From NCBI RefSeq assembly GCF_014205675.1, contig NZ_JACIIX010000005.1, positions 62,001 to 126,000 on the forward strand: 64,000 nucleotides of DNA, written 5' to 3'. This stretch comes from Novispirillum itersonii. GTDB lineage: Bacteria > Pseudomonadota > Alphaproteobacteria > Rhodospirillales > Rhodospirillaceae. The first letter of the stretch is position 1; each line of letters starts with the position of its first letter. The position numbers and the translations under genes were made by a program. Shown piece by piece: positions 25,239 to 34,273 of this stretch. The notes beneath the pieces are model-generated. The model did not search any database. It was not told where the DNA came from and saw only the letters and a program-made list of their open reading frames with translations.

Positions 25239-25451
25239 CCCCCTGATACCTGCAACTGCGTCTGATTACAAGCCGCAACACCGCAGGGATCCTCGACTTT
25301 TGCAGAGTCAAATGATCCATCCGGAGGATACCGCCGGGTGCACAACCCCGGTACAGTATTGCCAGAAGCAAAGCAGAACCGCCCGCCCCGTCGTCCCGCG
25401 ACGGTGTTGAAAGGCCGGTCAAAGAAACGTCTTCCAAAGAGGGTCCCGTCC

Positions 25452-27491
25452 ATGTTTTTCCGCCGCACCGAACCCGCCGCCCCCGCCATCCGCGAAACTG
25501 CCCCGCTGCTGCCCCCGGCCACCGCGCCGGAGCCGCAGGCCACGGCAGGTGCGGCCCCCGCAGGTGTCGCCCCGGTGGTGGTGGTGCGCACCGATGCGGC
25601 GCTGACCGGCCTGAGCGGTGATGTGTTCCGCCCCGGTGGCCAGACCGCGCCGCTGGCGGTGGCCATCATTTCCCCGCATGTGGATTTTGCCGCCGTCACC
25701 GCCGCCCTGAAAAAGCTGGCCGGACCGACCCCGGTGATCGCCCTGTCCTCCGCCGGGGAACTGTGCGGCAATGCCGCCAACGGTGCGGCGACGGACCCGC
25801 TGTACTGCCCGGCCACCGGCACCTGGTCCGGCGTGGTGGTGCAGGTGTTCGGCCCCGGGCTGATCGCCGGGGTCAGCATTCATGCCATTGATCTCGGGCG
25901 CGGCGGCATCGCGCGGGAAGAGCGCGTCGCCCGGCTGGCCGACGCCCTGAAGGCGGTCAGCCCGCCGTTCCCGATCCGCCCCGCCGATACCGTGGCCCTG
26001 ACCTTCATCGACGGCCTCGCCTCCGCCGATCATTACTTCATGGAGGCCGCCTATACCTCCGGCCGCTTCCCCTGCCTGTTCATCGGCGGGCTGGCCGGGG
26101 GCAAGCTGGATTTCCAGAACACCTGGCTGTTTGACGGCCAGCGCGTGGTACAGAACCACGCGGTGGTGGCCTTCCTGCGCATTCACCCGTCCAAGCGCTA
26201 TGGCGTGCTGAAAAGCCAGAACTACGAAAAAACACCCACCTCCTTCGTCATCATTCAGGCCGACCCGGAACACCGCACCGCCTCCGCCGTGCTGGACCCC
26301 GCCACCGGCGAGGTGATCACCATGGTCGATGCCCTGTGCCGCGCCCTGAAGACCACCCCCGGTGACATTGAAAAGAAACTGGCCGGATACGCCTTCGGCA
26401 TCGAAATCGACGGCGAGATGTTCGTGCGCTCCGTCGCCACGCTGGATGCCGCCAGCGGCGTCGTCACCTTCTATTGCGACATCAACGCCGGGGACCAGCT
26501 GTTCCTGCTGAAGGCCACCGACTTTGCCGCCCAGACCCGCAAGGATCTGGCCGCCTTCCTGAAAGGGCGCGGCCAGCCGGTGGCGGCCCTGCTGAACGAC
26601 TGCATCCTGCGCCGCCTGAAGAACGAACCGGCCCTGAAAGACCTGAACGGCCTGTGGACCTGCCCGACCGCCGGGTATTCCGCCTTCGGCGAGCTGTTCG
26701 GCATCTCGATCAATGAATCGCTGTCGGCGCTGGTGTTCTTCGAGGCGACGGCGGAGTTCAGCGACCCGTTCGTGGAAACCTTCGCCATCCACTACGGGCG
26801 GTATCAGAACTACTTCAGCAAAAGCCAGCTCCGCCGCGCCCAGCTGATGAACAGCATGCGCAAGGACCTGATCGGGCGGCTGGTGGACCAGCTGGCGGTG
26901 ACGCGGGAAATGGAAGGCGTGGCCGCCCGCACCGGCGACATCCGCCACGCCATGGACGACGTGCGCACCACCCTGACCGCCGGACGCCGCCAGATGGGCG
27001 ACGGCCACGGCGGCGACGGCGATGCCGCCGCCCTGACCCGGGAATTCGGCACGCTGGGACAGGCGACATCGGACCTGCGGACCATCGTTTCGGTGATTGA
27101 CGGCATCACCAGCCAGACCAACCTGCTGGCCCTGAACGCCACCATCGAGGCCGCCCGCGCCGGGGAGGCCGGAAAAGGCTTCGCCGTGGTGGCGAACGAG
27201 GTGAAAAATCTGGCCGCCAACACCAAGCAGACGCTGGGCCGCACCCAGCAGGCCATCAACGGCATGGAAGCGTCGCTGGATACGCTGGGCAGCATCATCG
27301 ACACCATCCGCAGCCGCTTTTCCACCGAGGAAGCGCTGTACCAGCAGACGGTGGACCAGATCGAGGCGGTGTTCTCCGGCTCCGGCGTGCTGGATACCAC
27401 GCTGTCGGAACTGGCCGCCCTGGCCGAACGCCAGCAGCAGGCGATGCAGCGCATCAACCGCGACCTCGATACCCTGAAGAAACTGGACTGA
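25452..27491 (+). CDS. FIST-domain methyl-accepting chemotaxis-like protein
   Basis: 679 aa from the ATG at 25452. After a Pro/Ala-rich N-terminus, a FIST sensory domain (about 65-420: [42 protein letters not shown]) including a FIST_C part ([16 protein letters not shown]) is followed by an MCP signalling tip with [20 protein letters not shown] and [11 protein letters not shown] near 555-590. No membrane segment is visible, so this should be a soluble receptor sensing a small cytosolic ligand. HAMP and methylation helices are short. No che genes are nearby. Confidence 0.85.
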   Translation: MFFRRTEPAAPAIRETAPLLPPATAPEPQATAGAAPAGVAPVVVVRTDAALTGLSGDVFRPGGQTAPLAVAIISPHVDFAAVTAALKKLAGPTPVIALSSAGELCGNAANGAATDPLYCPATGTWSGVVVQVFGPGLIAGVSIHAIDLGRGGIAREERVARLADALKAVSPPFPIRPADTVALTFIDGLASADHYFMEAAYTSGRFPCLFIGGLAGGKLDFQNTWLFDGQRVVQNHAVVAFLRIHPSKRYGVLKSQNYEKTPTSFVIIQADPEHRTASAVLDPATGEVITMVDALCRALKTTPGDIEKKLAGYAFGIEIDGEMFVRSVATLDAASGVVTFYCDINAGDQLFLLKATDFAAQTRKDLAAFLKGRGQPVAALLNDCILRRLKNEPALKDLNGLWTCPTAGYSAFGELFGISINESLSALVFFEATAEFSDPFVETFAIHYGRYQNYFSKSQLRRAQLMNSMRKDLIGRLVDQLAVTREMEGVAARTGDIRHAMDDVRTTLTAGRRQMGDGHGGDGDAAALTREFGTLGQATSDLRTIVSVIDGITSQTNLLALNATIEAARAGEAGKGFAVVANEVKNLAANTKQTLGRTQQAINGMEASLDTLGSIIDTIRSRFSTEEALYQQTVDQIEAVFSGSGVLDTTLSELAALAERQQQAMQRINRDLDTLKKLD

Positions 27492-27593
27492 GGGGGACTC
27501 CCGGATAAACAGGCGGGGGAATTCTCCCGTCCTGTTTTCCCGGCCCCGTTTCCCCAAGCCCTGCGGCTTCAGCGCTGAGGGACCCCGGAAACA

Positions 27594-27622
27594 CCAAAGC
27601 CCCGCACGGGGCGGGGCTTTGG
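27594..27622. terminator. Bidirectional terminator
   Basis: CAAAGCCCCG-cacggg-CGGGGCTTTG is a stem whose arms end in AAA and TTT, so it can act in both directions between the convergent FIST-MCP and PemK-like genes. Confidence 0.65.
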
Positions 27623-27711
27623 CAGAGCTGCACACCGGCTTGTTATCGCCCCGGCACAGCTGCCCTTGCGGGTCTTGAGCGCGGATGACAAAGCAGAGCC
27701 GCTAACCCTTT

Positions 27712-28146
27712 CTACATACTCCCCGGCAGGGCTTTTGTCAACGAACCCAGCCCCAGACTGGACAACAGACAGCCCCGGATCTTCCGCAGATCCTCCTCCG
27801 ACACCTGCTGTTGCAGATACTGACGCCTGCCGTTGATGCGGGGCAGCCGGAACAGGTCCAGCCGGTCAAAGCTGGCGGAAAACACCATGTCCGCCTTTAC
27901 CCAATGTGGGCCGGTATCCCATGGCGACGGCAAGGGCGGGTCAGGCATAATCTCCACCTGCCACGGCACGTTCGGCATCGGCTCCTGCGTGCTGATTGGT
28001 ACAACGGTACACAACCCCTTCCGCAACTGAATTGGCGGGCTGATGACCACGGCGGGGCGGCGCTTCACCATCTCCGGGGGCAGAAAACCTGTGGTGAAAT
28101 CACAGAGAACCAGCGTTCCAAGTTTCGGATGGTACTGAATTGGCAT
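27712..28146 (-). CDS. PemK/MazF-like toxin, apparently without antitoxin
   Basis: 144 aa. YHPKLGTLVLCDFTTGFLPP, KRRPAVVISP and TVVPISTQEP match the N-terminal strands and the Arg-Pro core of PemK/MazF ribonucleases; VKADMVFSASFDRL corresponds to the later conserved strand. Members of this variant group are often annotated as PemK/MazF type II toxins. No small antitoxin gene is visible upstream (28147-28316), so it is an orphan or the partner is elsewhere. Confidence 0.75.
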   Translation of the reverse strand: MPIQYHPKLGTLVLCDFTTGFLPPEMVKRRPAVVISPPIQLRKGLCTVVPISTQEPMPNVPWQVEIMPDPPLPSPWDTGPHWVKADMVFSASFDRLDLFRLPRINGRRQYLQQQVSEEDLRKIRGCLLSSLGLGSLTKALPGSM

Positions 28147-28316
28147 CGGATTTCAGCCTGTCTCTTTGACCGTAACCACCCTGCGGAGGTCTCCGAAAAT
28201 ACTTATACGGGATGTCACCGGATCACCATCCCGAATAGATGTATTCAGCCTCCTTGGCCGCTCCGGCTCCTGCCTCTATGTTGCCCCATAAAACCAACGG
28301 ACGGAAACAGGTGGTC

Positions 28317-28616
28317 ATGACAGACCTGACGCTGGAATTTACGGCGGTGTTGTGGGCCTCCGCCGGGCCGGGGGCGTGGTATTTCCTCACCCTGCCCGCC
28401 GACAGTGCGGCGCAGATCCGGTTTTTCCGCCAGCGCCACCCTGGGTTCGGCACCCTCCGCGTCACCGCCACCCTCGGCGGCAGCCGCTGGGCGACTTCCC
28501 TGTTTCCGGATAAGGCTTCCGGCTCCTTCTTCCTGCCGGTGAAGGCAGATGTGCGGCGGCGGGAAGGGCTGCACCCCGGGATCGAGGCCACCGTATCGCT
28601 GACCCTCAGCCTGTAG
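28317..28616 (+). CDS. DUF1905 domain protein
   Basis: 99 aa from the ATG at 28317. LEFTAVLWASAGPGAWYFLT, FGTLRVTATLGGSRWATSLF and FLPVKADVRRREGLHPGIEA fit the small beta-rich DUF1905 family, where the conserved tail GI..GD.V.V..... is common. Cellular role unknown. Stand-alone; the preceding gene is divergent. Confidence 0.8.
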   Translation: MTDLTLEFTAVLWASAGPGAWYFLTLPADSAAQIRFFRQRHPGFGTLRVTATLGGSRWATSLFPDKASGSFFLPVKADVRRREGLHPGIEATVSLTLSL

Positions 28617-28747
28617 GCCCTGCCCCTGTGTGTGGAGCGGAGCCGGTTTTGCCGAAAAAGCGGTAAGGACGTCATCCCCAAAGCCGCCATTCTCTGCTAA
28701 AGCAGCGGGGACCCCTTTCCCGCCTCCCCCGCAGGACTCCCCGTGCC

Positions 28748-29632
28748 ATGACCTCCCCGTCCGCCTCCGCTGCCCCCACCCAGATGCTGTGGCCGCTGTT
28801 TTTCGTGCTGCTGTGGAGCACCGGCTTCATCGGGGCCCGCTTCGGCCTGCCCTATGCACCGCCACTGACCTTTCTGGCGATCCGCTACGCGCTGGTGGTG
28901 GCGCTGATGCTGCCGGTCGCCGTGCTGACCCGCGCCGCCTGGCCGAAAACCCCGGCGGCGATGGCCCATGTCGCCGTCTCCGGGCTGCTGATGCACGGGG
29001 TGTATCTCGGCGGAGTGTTTACCGCCATCGGCCTCGGCCTGCCGTCGGGCATCACCGCGCTGGTGGTGGGGATGCAGCCGCTGCTGACCGCTCTGTGCGC
29101 CGGGGCCCTGCTGGGCGAACGGGTGCGCCCGACCCAGTGGCTGGGCCTGCTGCTCGGCTTTGTCGGCGTGGTGCTGGTGGTGCAGTCCAAGCTCCGCGCC
29201 GTGCCGCTGGATCAGGCCATCGGCATGATGGTGCCCGCCCTGATCGCGCTGGCGGGCATCACCGCCGGAACCCTGTACCAGAAGCGCTTCTGCCCGTCGT
29301 TTGACCTGCGCACCGGCGCGGTGGTGCAGTTCATCCCCTGCCTGATCGCCACCGCCGCCGTCGCCGCCACCACCGAACCGCTGACGGTACAGTGGACCGG
29401 AGACTTCCTGTTCGCGCTCGGCTGGCTGGTGCTGGTGCTGTCGCTGGGGGCCGTGACCCTGCTGAACCTGCTGATCCGCCGCGGCGGCGCGGTCAATGTC
29501 GCCAGCCTGTTCTACCTGACCCCGGCCTCCACCGCGCTGCTGGCATGGGCCCTGTTCGGCGAAACCCTCAGCCCGCTGGCCCTGACCGGCATGGCCATCG
29601 CCGCCTGCGGCGTCTGGCTGGCGCGGCGGTAA
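28748..29632 (+). CDS. EamA/DMT family transporter
   Basis: 294 aa, ten hydrophobic segments in two EamA repeats (about 15-145 and 155-290). FFVLLWSTGFIGARFGLPYA and RYALVVALMLPVA begin repeat 1, and ALFGETLSPLALTGMAIAAC ends repeat 2, as in RhaT/YdcZ-like drug or metabolite exporters. Substrate not predictable. Confidence 0.87.
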   Translation: MTSPSASAAPTQMLWPLFFVLLWSTGFIGARFGLPYAPPLTFLAIRYALVVALMLPVAVLTRAAWPKTPAAMAHVAVSGLLMHGVYLGGVFTAIGLGLPSGITALVVGMQPLLTALCAGALLGERVRPTQWLGLLLGFVGVVLVVQSKLRAVPLDQAIGMMVPALIALAGITAGTLYQKRFCPSFDLRTGAVVQFIPCLIATAAVAATTEPLTVQWTGDFLFALGWLVLVLSLGAVTLLNLLIRRGGAVNVASLFYLTPASTALLAWALFGETLSPLALTGMAIAACGVWLARR

Positions 29633-29726
29633 GGCGGGGCGCTTGATCGGCGGGCGGCTTCGCACTACCATTAACAGCTATCCGCCCTACCCCGGCCTTC
29701 GCCGGGGCCATAAGAGAACACCAGCA

Positions 29727-29987
29727 ATGTCCACGGCCTGCACCGTCCTCAGTACAGTCAACGCCCCCTATGGCGCGGATCTGTCTGCCGAACAGCTTGC
29801 CAGCAGCCTCTGCGATATCGCGGCGGCGCAGGCGGTTCTCGGGCCGGTGTTTGCGTTTTTCTCCGAAGTGGACCCGGCCCTTCAGCGGGCCTTTATCGCC
29901 GAAATGGGCCTGCCGGATCACACGGTGCGGCAGGTTGCACAGCACATACAGGCCTCCTGCCCGTTTCCGCTCGCCCTTGCCGCCTGA
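29727..29987 (+). CDS. Small protein upstream of the AbiEii-like gene
   Basis: 86 aa from the ATG at 29727. MSTACTVLSTVNAPYGADLS, DIAAAQAVLGPVFAFFSEVD and FIAEMGLPDHTVRQVAQHIQ suggest a helical protein. I do not recognise the family. Being 33 bases upstream of an AbiEii-like nucleotidyltransferase on the same strand, it could be the antitoxin partner, which in type IV systems is normally a longer AbiEi protein. Confidence 0.55.
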   Translation: MSTACTVLSTVNAPYGADLSAEQLASSLCDIAAAQAVLGPVFAFFSEVDPALQRAFIAEMGLPDHTVRQVAQHIQASCPFPLALAA

Positions 29988-30020
29988 ACGCAGGCAACGG
30001 CGGTTCCACCGGAGAAACCT

Positions 30021-30677
30021 ATGGAAAGCAGATGGTTCGATCTGTTTGATATCGCGCTTTCCATCCTTGAACAGACTGACCGGAAGATCGGACTGAAGAC
30101 GGACTGGAGTTTTGGCGGCGGAACTGCCCTGATGCTCCAGATTGATCACCGGGACAGTTACGATGTCGATATTTTTATTCACGATCCGCAGCTTCTGCCC
30201 TATCTGAACCCGGACTCACAGGATCATCTCCTGAAGATCAGCCCCAGCGGCTACCACAGCGATGGCAGCCACTGCCTGAAGATTGCCTTTGCCGGGATCG
30301 GAGAAATCGACTTCATCTGTTCCCCGCCGCTCCTCAGGGATGGGGTCATCCGCAAAGCGGTGCGGGGAGAGACGGTGGATCTGGAAACCCCGGCGGAGAT
30401 CATCGCCAAAAAGATCTATCACCGGGGCAGCCGTCTTCAGCCCCGCGATATGTTCGATATTGCCGCCGTGCTTCAGCACAACGGCGCGCAGCCCCTGATT
30501 GCGGCGCTGAAACCGTTCCCGGATCAGATTACACAGGCCCTGCGGGTCGCGCAGGGCTACCGACAGAACCTTCTCACTCCGGTGCTGGCTGACCTGAACG
30601 TCAAGCCAGCCTACGCCGCCCTGCGACAGACCGCGCAGGAGGATACGGTCAGGCTGCTGCGGGCCGTATTGGACTGA
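30021..30677 (+). CDS. AbiEii/AbiGii-like nucleotidyltransferase
   Basis: 218 aa. The nucleotidyltransferase core shows WSFGGGTALMLQIDHRDSYD followed by VDIF, with the paired acidic residues (D-V-D) of the active site, then GEIDFICSPPLL and TPAEIIAKKIYHRGSRLQPR typical of the AbiEii/AbiGii toxin family. Such proteins block translation by transferring nucleotides to tRNA or act in abortive infection. GGAGAAAC precedes the ATG. A full-length AbiEi-type antitoxin is missing. Confidence 0.82.
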   Translation: MESRWFDLFDIALSILEQTDRKIGLKTDWSFGGGTALMLQIDHRDSYDVDIFIHDPQLLPYLNPDSQDHLLKISPSGYHSDGSHCLKIAFAGIGEIDFICSPPLLRDGVIRKAVRGETVDLETPAEIIAKKIYHRGSRLQPRDMFDIAAVLQHNGAQPLIAALKPFPDQITQALRVAQGYRQNLLTPVLADLNVKPAYAALRQTAQEDTVRLLRAVLD

Positions 30678-30711
30678 GCACCCCACGTCTGGGGCCATTG
30701 AATAACATTAC

Positions 30712-31030
30712 ATGACCGCACCCGTGGGCTTTGCCCACACCCACCCCAGTGGGCTTTGCCCACACCCACCAAGGGCCATTGGCCCTTGGATCCCACTATT
30801 GGGGGCCAATGGCAAACACCGTCGCGCCCCCTTTTGGGGTCCGCAGGGCTTTGCCCTGCAAACAAAAACAGTCGAACACCTGCACCGTTGCCGGGATTTC
30901 CTGCCCCCAAAACGAGGTCAAGGAGCCTGAGGCTCCTTGTGGGGTGTGGGGCAACGCCCCACCGGGTGGGGTGTGGGGCCAAGCCCCACGGGGTGGGGTG
31001 TGGGACAACGCCCCACGAAAGGGCAGCCGC
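30712..31030. repeat. Cluster of small perfect hairpins
   Basis: A gene-free stretch packed with short perfect inverted repeats: GTGGGC-ttt-GCCCAC twice (30724-30738, 30749-30763), AAGGGCC-att-GGCCCTT (30771-30787), CAGGGC-ttt-GCCCTG (30844-30858), AAGGAGCC-tga-GGCTCCTT (30920-30938), then three tandem units of GTGGGGC-aac-GCCCCAC type from 30946 to 31016. The short reading frames crossing it are products of the repeats. Confidence 0.8.
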
Positions 31031-31039
31031 CAAGCCTCC

Positions 31040-31393
31040 TCACCCGGTCAGGTCGAAGCTGCCGTCCAGCAGGGCCAGCACCTGATCGCGCGGGACGCTG
31101 CCATCCAGCCGCAGCGAGATCCAGTGTTTGCGGTTCATGTGATAGGCCGGGTGGTAGCCGTCGCTGCCGCGCAGCATCTCGATCAGCGCCGGGGCGGCTT
31201 TCACCGACAGGAGATCAAGACGCGCATCCCCGGGCAGGCCCAGCGTATGGGCAGGCCGGGGGGTGAACACCGCATACCATTTGCCATCGGTGCCGTGGCG
31301 CAGCACGCCGCTGTCCGGGCTGGCCTGCCACAGGTACTGCGGTGTGCTGCCATAGCGGTCCGCCGCATAGGCGAAAACCTCGGCCAGTGTCAT
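31040..31393 (-). CDS. MmcQ/YjbR family protein
   Basis: 117 aa from the ATG at 31393. MTLAEVFAYAADRYGSTPQY, DGKWYAVF and LDLLSVKAAPALIEML with AYHMNRKHWISLRLDGSVP are characteristic of the MmcQ/YjbR fold, a double-wing DNA-binding-like domain of unknown role. The first 15 codons are repeated, slightly diverged, at 32829-32873 beyond the next gene, indicating a local duplication. Confidence 0.85.
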   Translation of the reverse strand: MTLAEVFAYAADRYGSTPQYLWQASPDSGVLRHGTDGKWYAVFTPRPAHTLGLPGDARLDLLSVKAAPALIEMLRGSDGYHPAYHMNRKHWISLRLDGSVPRDQVLALLDGSFDLTG

Positions 31394-31450
31394 GGTGCGC
31401 CCATCCTTTCCGTTTGCCGCCCTCACTCCATAGTCCTCGCACTTCGACCG

Positions 31451-32695
31451 TTACGGCTTTTCCTTCGGTTCTTTGGCAAGTACATCTTTCATAATATCCG
31501 GAATCTTGCCGACCGCATCCGATGCTCTTGCCAGAAGCTCCTTCCCTCCTTGCGATGACAGCAGATCATGCCATGGGCTGCCATGGGCGGTCTCCTCAAT
31601 CAATCGCAACGGCTGCTCATCAAACCGTGACAGCACGGAGGCCATCAACCGCTGCTCCAGCTCGTTGTTTCCGGCCTTCGCATCAATTTCCTGCGCTTCC
31701 GTTCGATACCCACGATAAGCGCTGGCGGCGGCAGCCTTAAAGGCATAATCCTGCGCCAGCCGAAACCGCTGCCCGATCTGCTTGGTGGCCAGCCAAGCAA
31801 ACCATCCGGGACCAACAAGGAACAGGGCAGACATCAGCAGGTACAGCACCACCCGAAGGTCAGACAGATCCTTATTCGCCAAGATCTCCCGGACCTCTTT
31901 AAAGTGATAGGCCCCGAGAACGCCGCCGACAGTCAACGCCCCAAGCAGAACGGCAACCCACGTTCCCAGCGCCTCACTCTGTTTTTTTTCCTGATCGGAA
32001 AAAGCCTTCGCTAACCCCTGCCGCGTTGCGGCCGTAAAAGCCTCGTCCGCTTTTTCAAGAACCGCTTTTGCCGCCTCCTCATGCTCTTGCAGGGTCGCGA
32101 CCAAACTTTCAACGACCGCCAGCCGTTCCCAATACAGAGCCTTCTCCTCAGCACGACCCTCCTGAACCTGCCGGAGCCCGCTCGATATCCTGTTCAGCTC
32201 CCCTTGCAGGGTCATCACAGTTTCACTGGCCTTCTCAATTCTAGAAATGGGTCCAGAAATTCTCTGGATTTCCATTTTCAAACGACTTTTGATCTCTGCC
32301 GCATCCTCATCATCAGTGGCATGGGTCAATGAATTTTCATCATTTATTACATTAAAATATAGTTGCCCCGGCATTATTGATCCAACGTCATCCAACTTAG
32401 ATCGCAAAATAGCCAATGAATTCATATCTTTTGTTGATAATTTTATTTTTGGTATTTTTCCATTAAGCATATTATTAATACTAGATATTAAGTATAAATA
32501 TTGATTCCTATCAGAATCCTCCATCCGTAATTCATCAACATTCCTCGAAAATTCTTTTATATTTTTAATTGATGCATAAGCATCATCAATTAAATCACTT
32601 TTCAAACCATTTAACATATAAATTCCAATAAATTTCCTCTCTATTTTATTAATATCAGATCTTAACGCCTCACCTTTAATCACAGCCATCCCCAT
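31451..32695 (-). CDS. Coiled-coil protein with two membrane segments, unknown function
   Basis: 414 aa. Residues about 120-240 are rich in Glu, Lys and Leu and predict coiled coil; two hydrophobic segments follow (WVAVLLGALTVGGVLGA and VVLYLLMSALFLVGPGWFAW). The C-terminal part, YAFKAAAASAYRGYRTEA through SVLSRFDEQPLRLI, occurs in many uncharacterised proteobacterial proteins. The 5' half (32300-32695) is far more AT-rich than anything around it, while the rest has the local composition, suggesting a chimaeric or transferred origin. It is flanked by a duplicated mmcQ start. A sensor or effector of a defence system is conceivable but not shown. Confidence 0.7.
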   Translation of the reverse strand: MGMAVIKGEALRSDINKIERKFIGIYMLNGLKSDLIDDAYASIKNIKEFSRNVDELRMEDSDRNQYLYLISSINNMLNGKIPKIKLSTKDMNSLAILRSKLDDVGSIMPGQLYFNVINDENSLTHATDDEDAAEIKSRLKMEIQRISGPISRIEKASETVMTLQGELNRISSGLRQVQEGRAEEKALYWERLAVVESLVATLQEHEEAAKAVLEKADEAFTAATRQGLAKAFSDQEKKQSEALGTWVAVLLGALTVGGVLGAYHFKEVREILANKDLSDLRVVLYLLMSALFLVGPGWFAWLATKQIGQRFRLAQDYAFKAAAASAYRGYRTEAQEIDAKAGNNELEQRLMASVLSRFDEQPLRLIEETAHGSPWHDLLSSQGGKELLARASDAVGKIPDIMKDVLAKEPKEKP

Positions 32696-32828
32696 ACACC
32701 CTTAAATCGTCAGTCCGCATTTACCGCCGATCCTGCCGCAGGCAACCATATCCCGTCAACCGAAGGGCGCAGTAACCTTTACGATACACCCAAGAACAAC
32801 AATCTAAGATTGCAGTCCGCCCCCCCCC

Positions 32829-32873
32829 GTCATAGCGCTCCGCCGCATAGGCGAAAACCTCGGTCAGGGTCAT
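32829..32873 (-). pseudogene. Remnant of an MmcQ/YjbR gene start
   Basis: Translates as MTLTEVFAYAAERYD, 13 of 15 residues equal to the N-terminus of the MmcQ/YjbR protein at 31040-31393, and then runs into a poly-G stretch and unrelated sequence. It keeps the ATG and a GGAGGA-like ribosome site. The two copies bracket the coiled-coil membrane protein gene. Confidence 0.75.
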
Positions 32874-32899
32874 CCTTGCTCCTCCGTCATCGCCCCCCC

Positions 32900-34273
32900 T
32901 CAGCGGAAGCTGTCGATCTCCAGCCCGAAGCGTTTCAGCTTGTCGTACAGGGTTTTGCGCGGCACCTGAAGCGCGGCGCTGACCGCCGTCACGTCGCCGT
33001 GGTGGCGGCGCATGGCATCGGCGATCAGGCGGCGTTCAAAGCCATCGACCAGATCCGCCAGCGCGGCCCCGGCATCATCCCCGGTCCCAATCCCACCCCC
33101 GGCCTGCGCCGCCGGGGTCAGGCCGCCGGGCAGCAGCGGCAGGCCGATCACCGCCCGTTTGGCGAGGTTGCCCAGTTCCCGCACATTGCCCGGCCAGCTA
33201 TGGGTCAGCAGCACCTGCCGCTCCGCCTCCGACACAAAGGGCGGCACCCGGCCCAGGGTTTCCGCCGCCTGCGTCATAAAGTGTTGCAGCAGCAGGCCGA
33301 TATCATCGGGCCGCTCCCGCAGCGGCGGCAGGGTCAGCGGCACCACATTCAGGCGGTAATACAGGTCCTCGCGGAATTTACCGTCCCGCGCCAGCGCCGC
33401 CAGATCCACCTTGGTGGCGGCGACAAACCGCACGTCCAGCGCGATTGACCGGTTGGAGCCAAGGCGTTCAACCCGCCGCTCTTCCAGCACCCGCAGCAGC
33501 TTGACCTGAAGCGCCAGCGGCATGCTTTCAATCTCATCGAGGAACACCGTGCCGCCATCGGCGAATTCCAGCTTGCCGATGCGCGGCTTGACCGCCCCGG
33601 TGAAGGCCCCGGCCTCGTGGCCGAACAGCTCGCTCTCGAACATACTCTCCGGGATCGCCCCGCAGTTAAGGGCGACAAACGGCCGGTCGGCACGGGCGGA
33701 AAAGCGGTGCAGGGCGCGGGCCACCATTTCCTTGCCGCTGCCGGTTTCGCCCAGCACCAGCACATCGGCCCCGGTGTCGGCGACCTGAAGAATGGTGTTT
33801 TTCAACGCCCGCATCGCCGGGGACCGGCCAAGGATCAGGCTGTCGATGCCGTCATCGCCCTCCAGCGCCCGGCGCAGGCGGCGCACCTCCGCCGACAGGC
33901 GGCGACGGTCCAGCGCCCGGCTGACGGTGGCGGTCAGGCGTTCCGAGGCAAAGGGCTTTTCGATGAAATCATAGGCCCCGTCGCGCATGGCCGCCACCGC
34001 CATGGTGATGTCGCCATGCCCGGTCATCAGCACCACCGGCAGGTCGGGGTCCAGCCCCTGCGCCGCCCGCAGCAGATCCAGCCCATCCATCCCCGGCAGG
34101 CGCACATCGGTGATCAGCAGGTCGGCCGGACCGACCTTCAGGGCGGCCAGCGCCGGTTCCGCCGCCGCGAAGGCCAGCACCGGCAGATCGGCCAGCTCCA
34201 GCGCCTGTTCGATGCCAAGGCGGACGGCGTCCTCGTCCTCCACCAGCAGAATGCGCGGGGCGGTGTCAGTCAT
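32900..34273 (-). CDS. dctD: C4-dicarboxylate sigma-54 response regulator DctD
   Basis: 457 aa from the ATG at 34273, overlapping the kinase gene by 8 bases. Receiver domain (5-120) with [13 protein letters not shown] (phospho-acceptor Asp) and Lys in [14 protein letters not shown]+ domain: [15 protein letters not shown] (Walker A), [15 protein letters not shown] (the GAFTGA loop that touches sigma-54) and [12 protein letters not shown]. The end has a Fis-type HTH ([20 protein letters not shown]). Together with the adjacent kinase and DctA it is assigned to dicarboxylate control. Confidence 0.9.
   Translation of the reverse strand: MTDTAPRILLVEDEDAVRLGIEQALELADLPVLAFAAAEPALAALKVGPADLLITDVRLPGMDGLDLLRAAQGLDPDLPVVLMTGHGDITMAVAAMRDGAYDFIEKPFASERLTATVSRALDRRRLSAEVRRLRRALEGDDGIDSLILGRSPAMRALKNTILQVADTGADVLVLGETGSGKEMVARALHRFSARADRPFVALNCGAIPESMFESELFGHEAGAFTGAVKPRIGKLEFADGGTVFLDEIESMPLALQVKLLRVLEERRVERLGSNRSIALDVRFVAATKVDLAALARDGKFREDLYYRLNVVPLTLPPLRERPDDIGLLLQHFMTQAAETLGRVPPFVSEAERQVLLTHSWPGNVRELGNLAKRAVIGLPLLPGGLTPAAQAGGGIGTGDDAGAALADLVDGFERRLIADAMRRHHGDVTAVSAALQVPRKTLYDKLKRFGLEIDSFR

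Noticed and set aside
25186-25451. Cobalamin riboswitch before the first FecBCD-like operon
   Set aside because: No B12-box-like sequence was found by eye on the minus strand; a possible Fur box is the better candidate.
22359-27635. Long reading frames antisense to GC-rich genes (for example opposite the FIST-MCP gene and opposite dctB and moaA)
   Set aside because: They show no family motifs and follow from high GC third positions of the real genes.
30731-31558. 275-residue plus-strand frame over the hairpin cluster and mmcQ
   Set aside because: It is made of translated repeats and the antisense strand of the MmcQ/YjbR gene.
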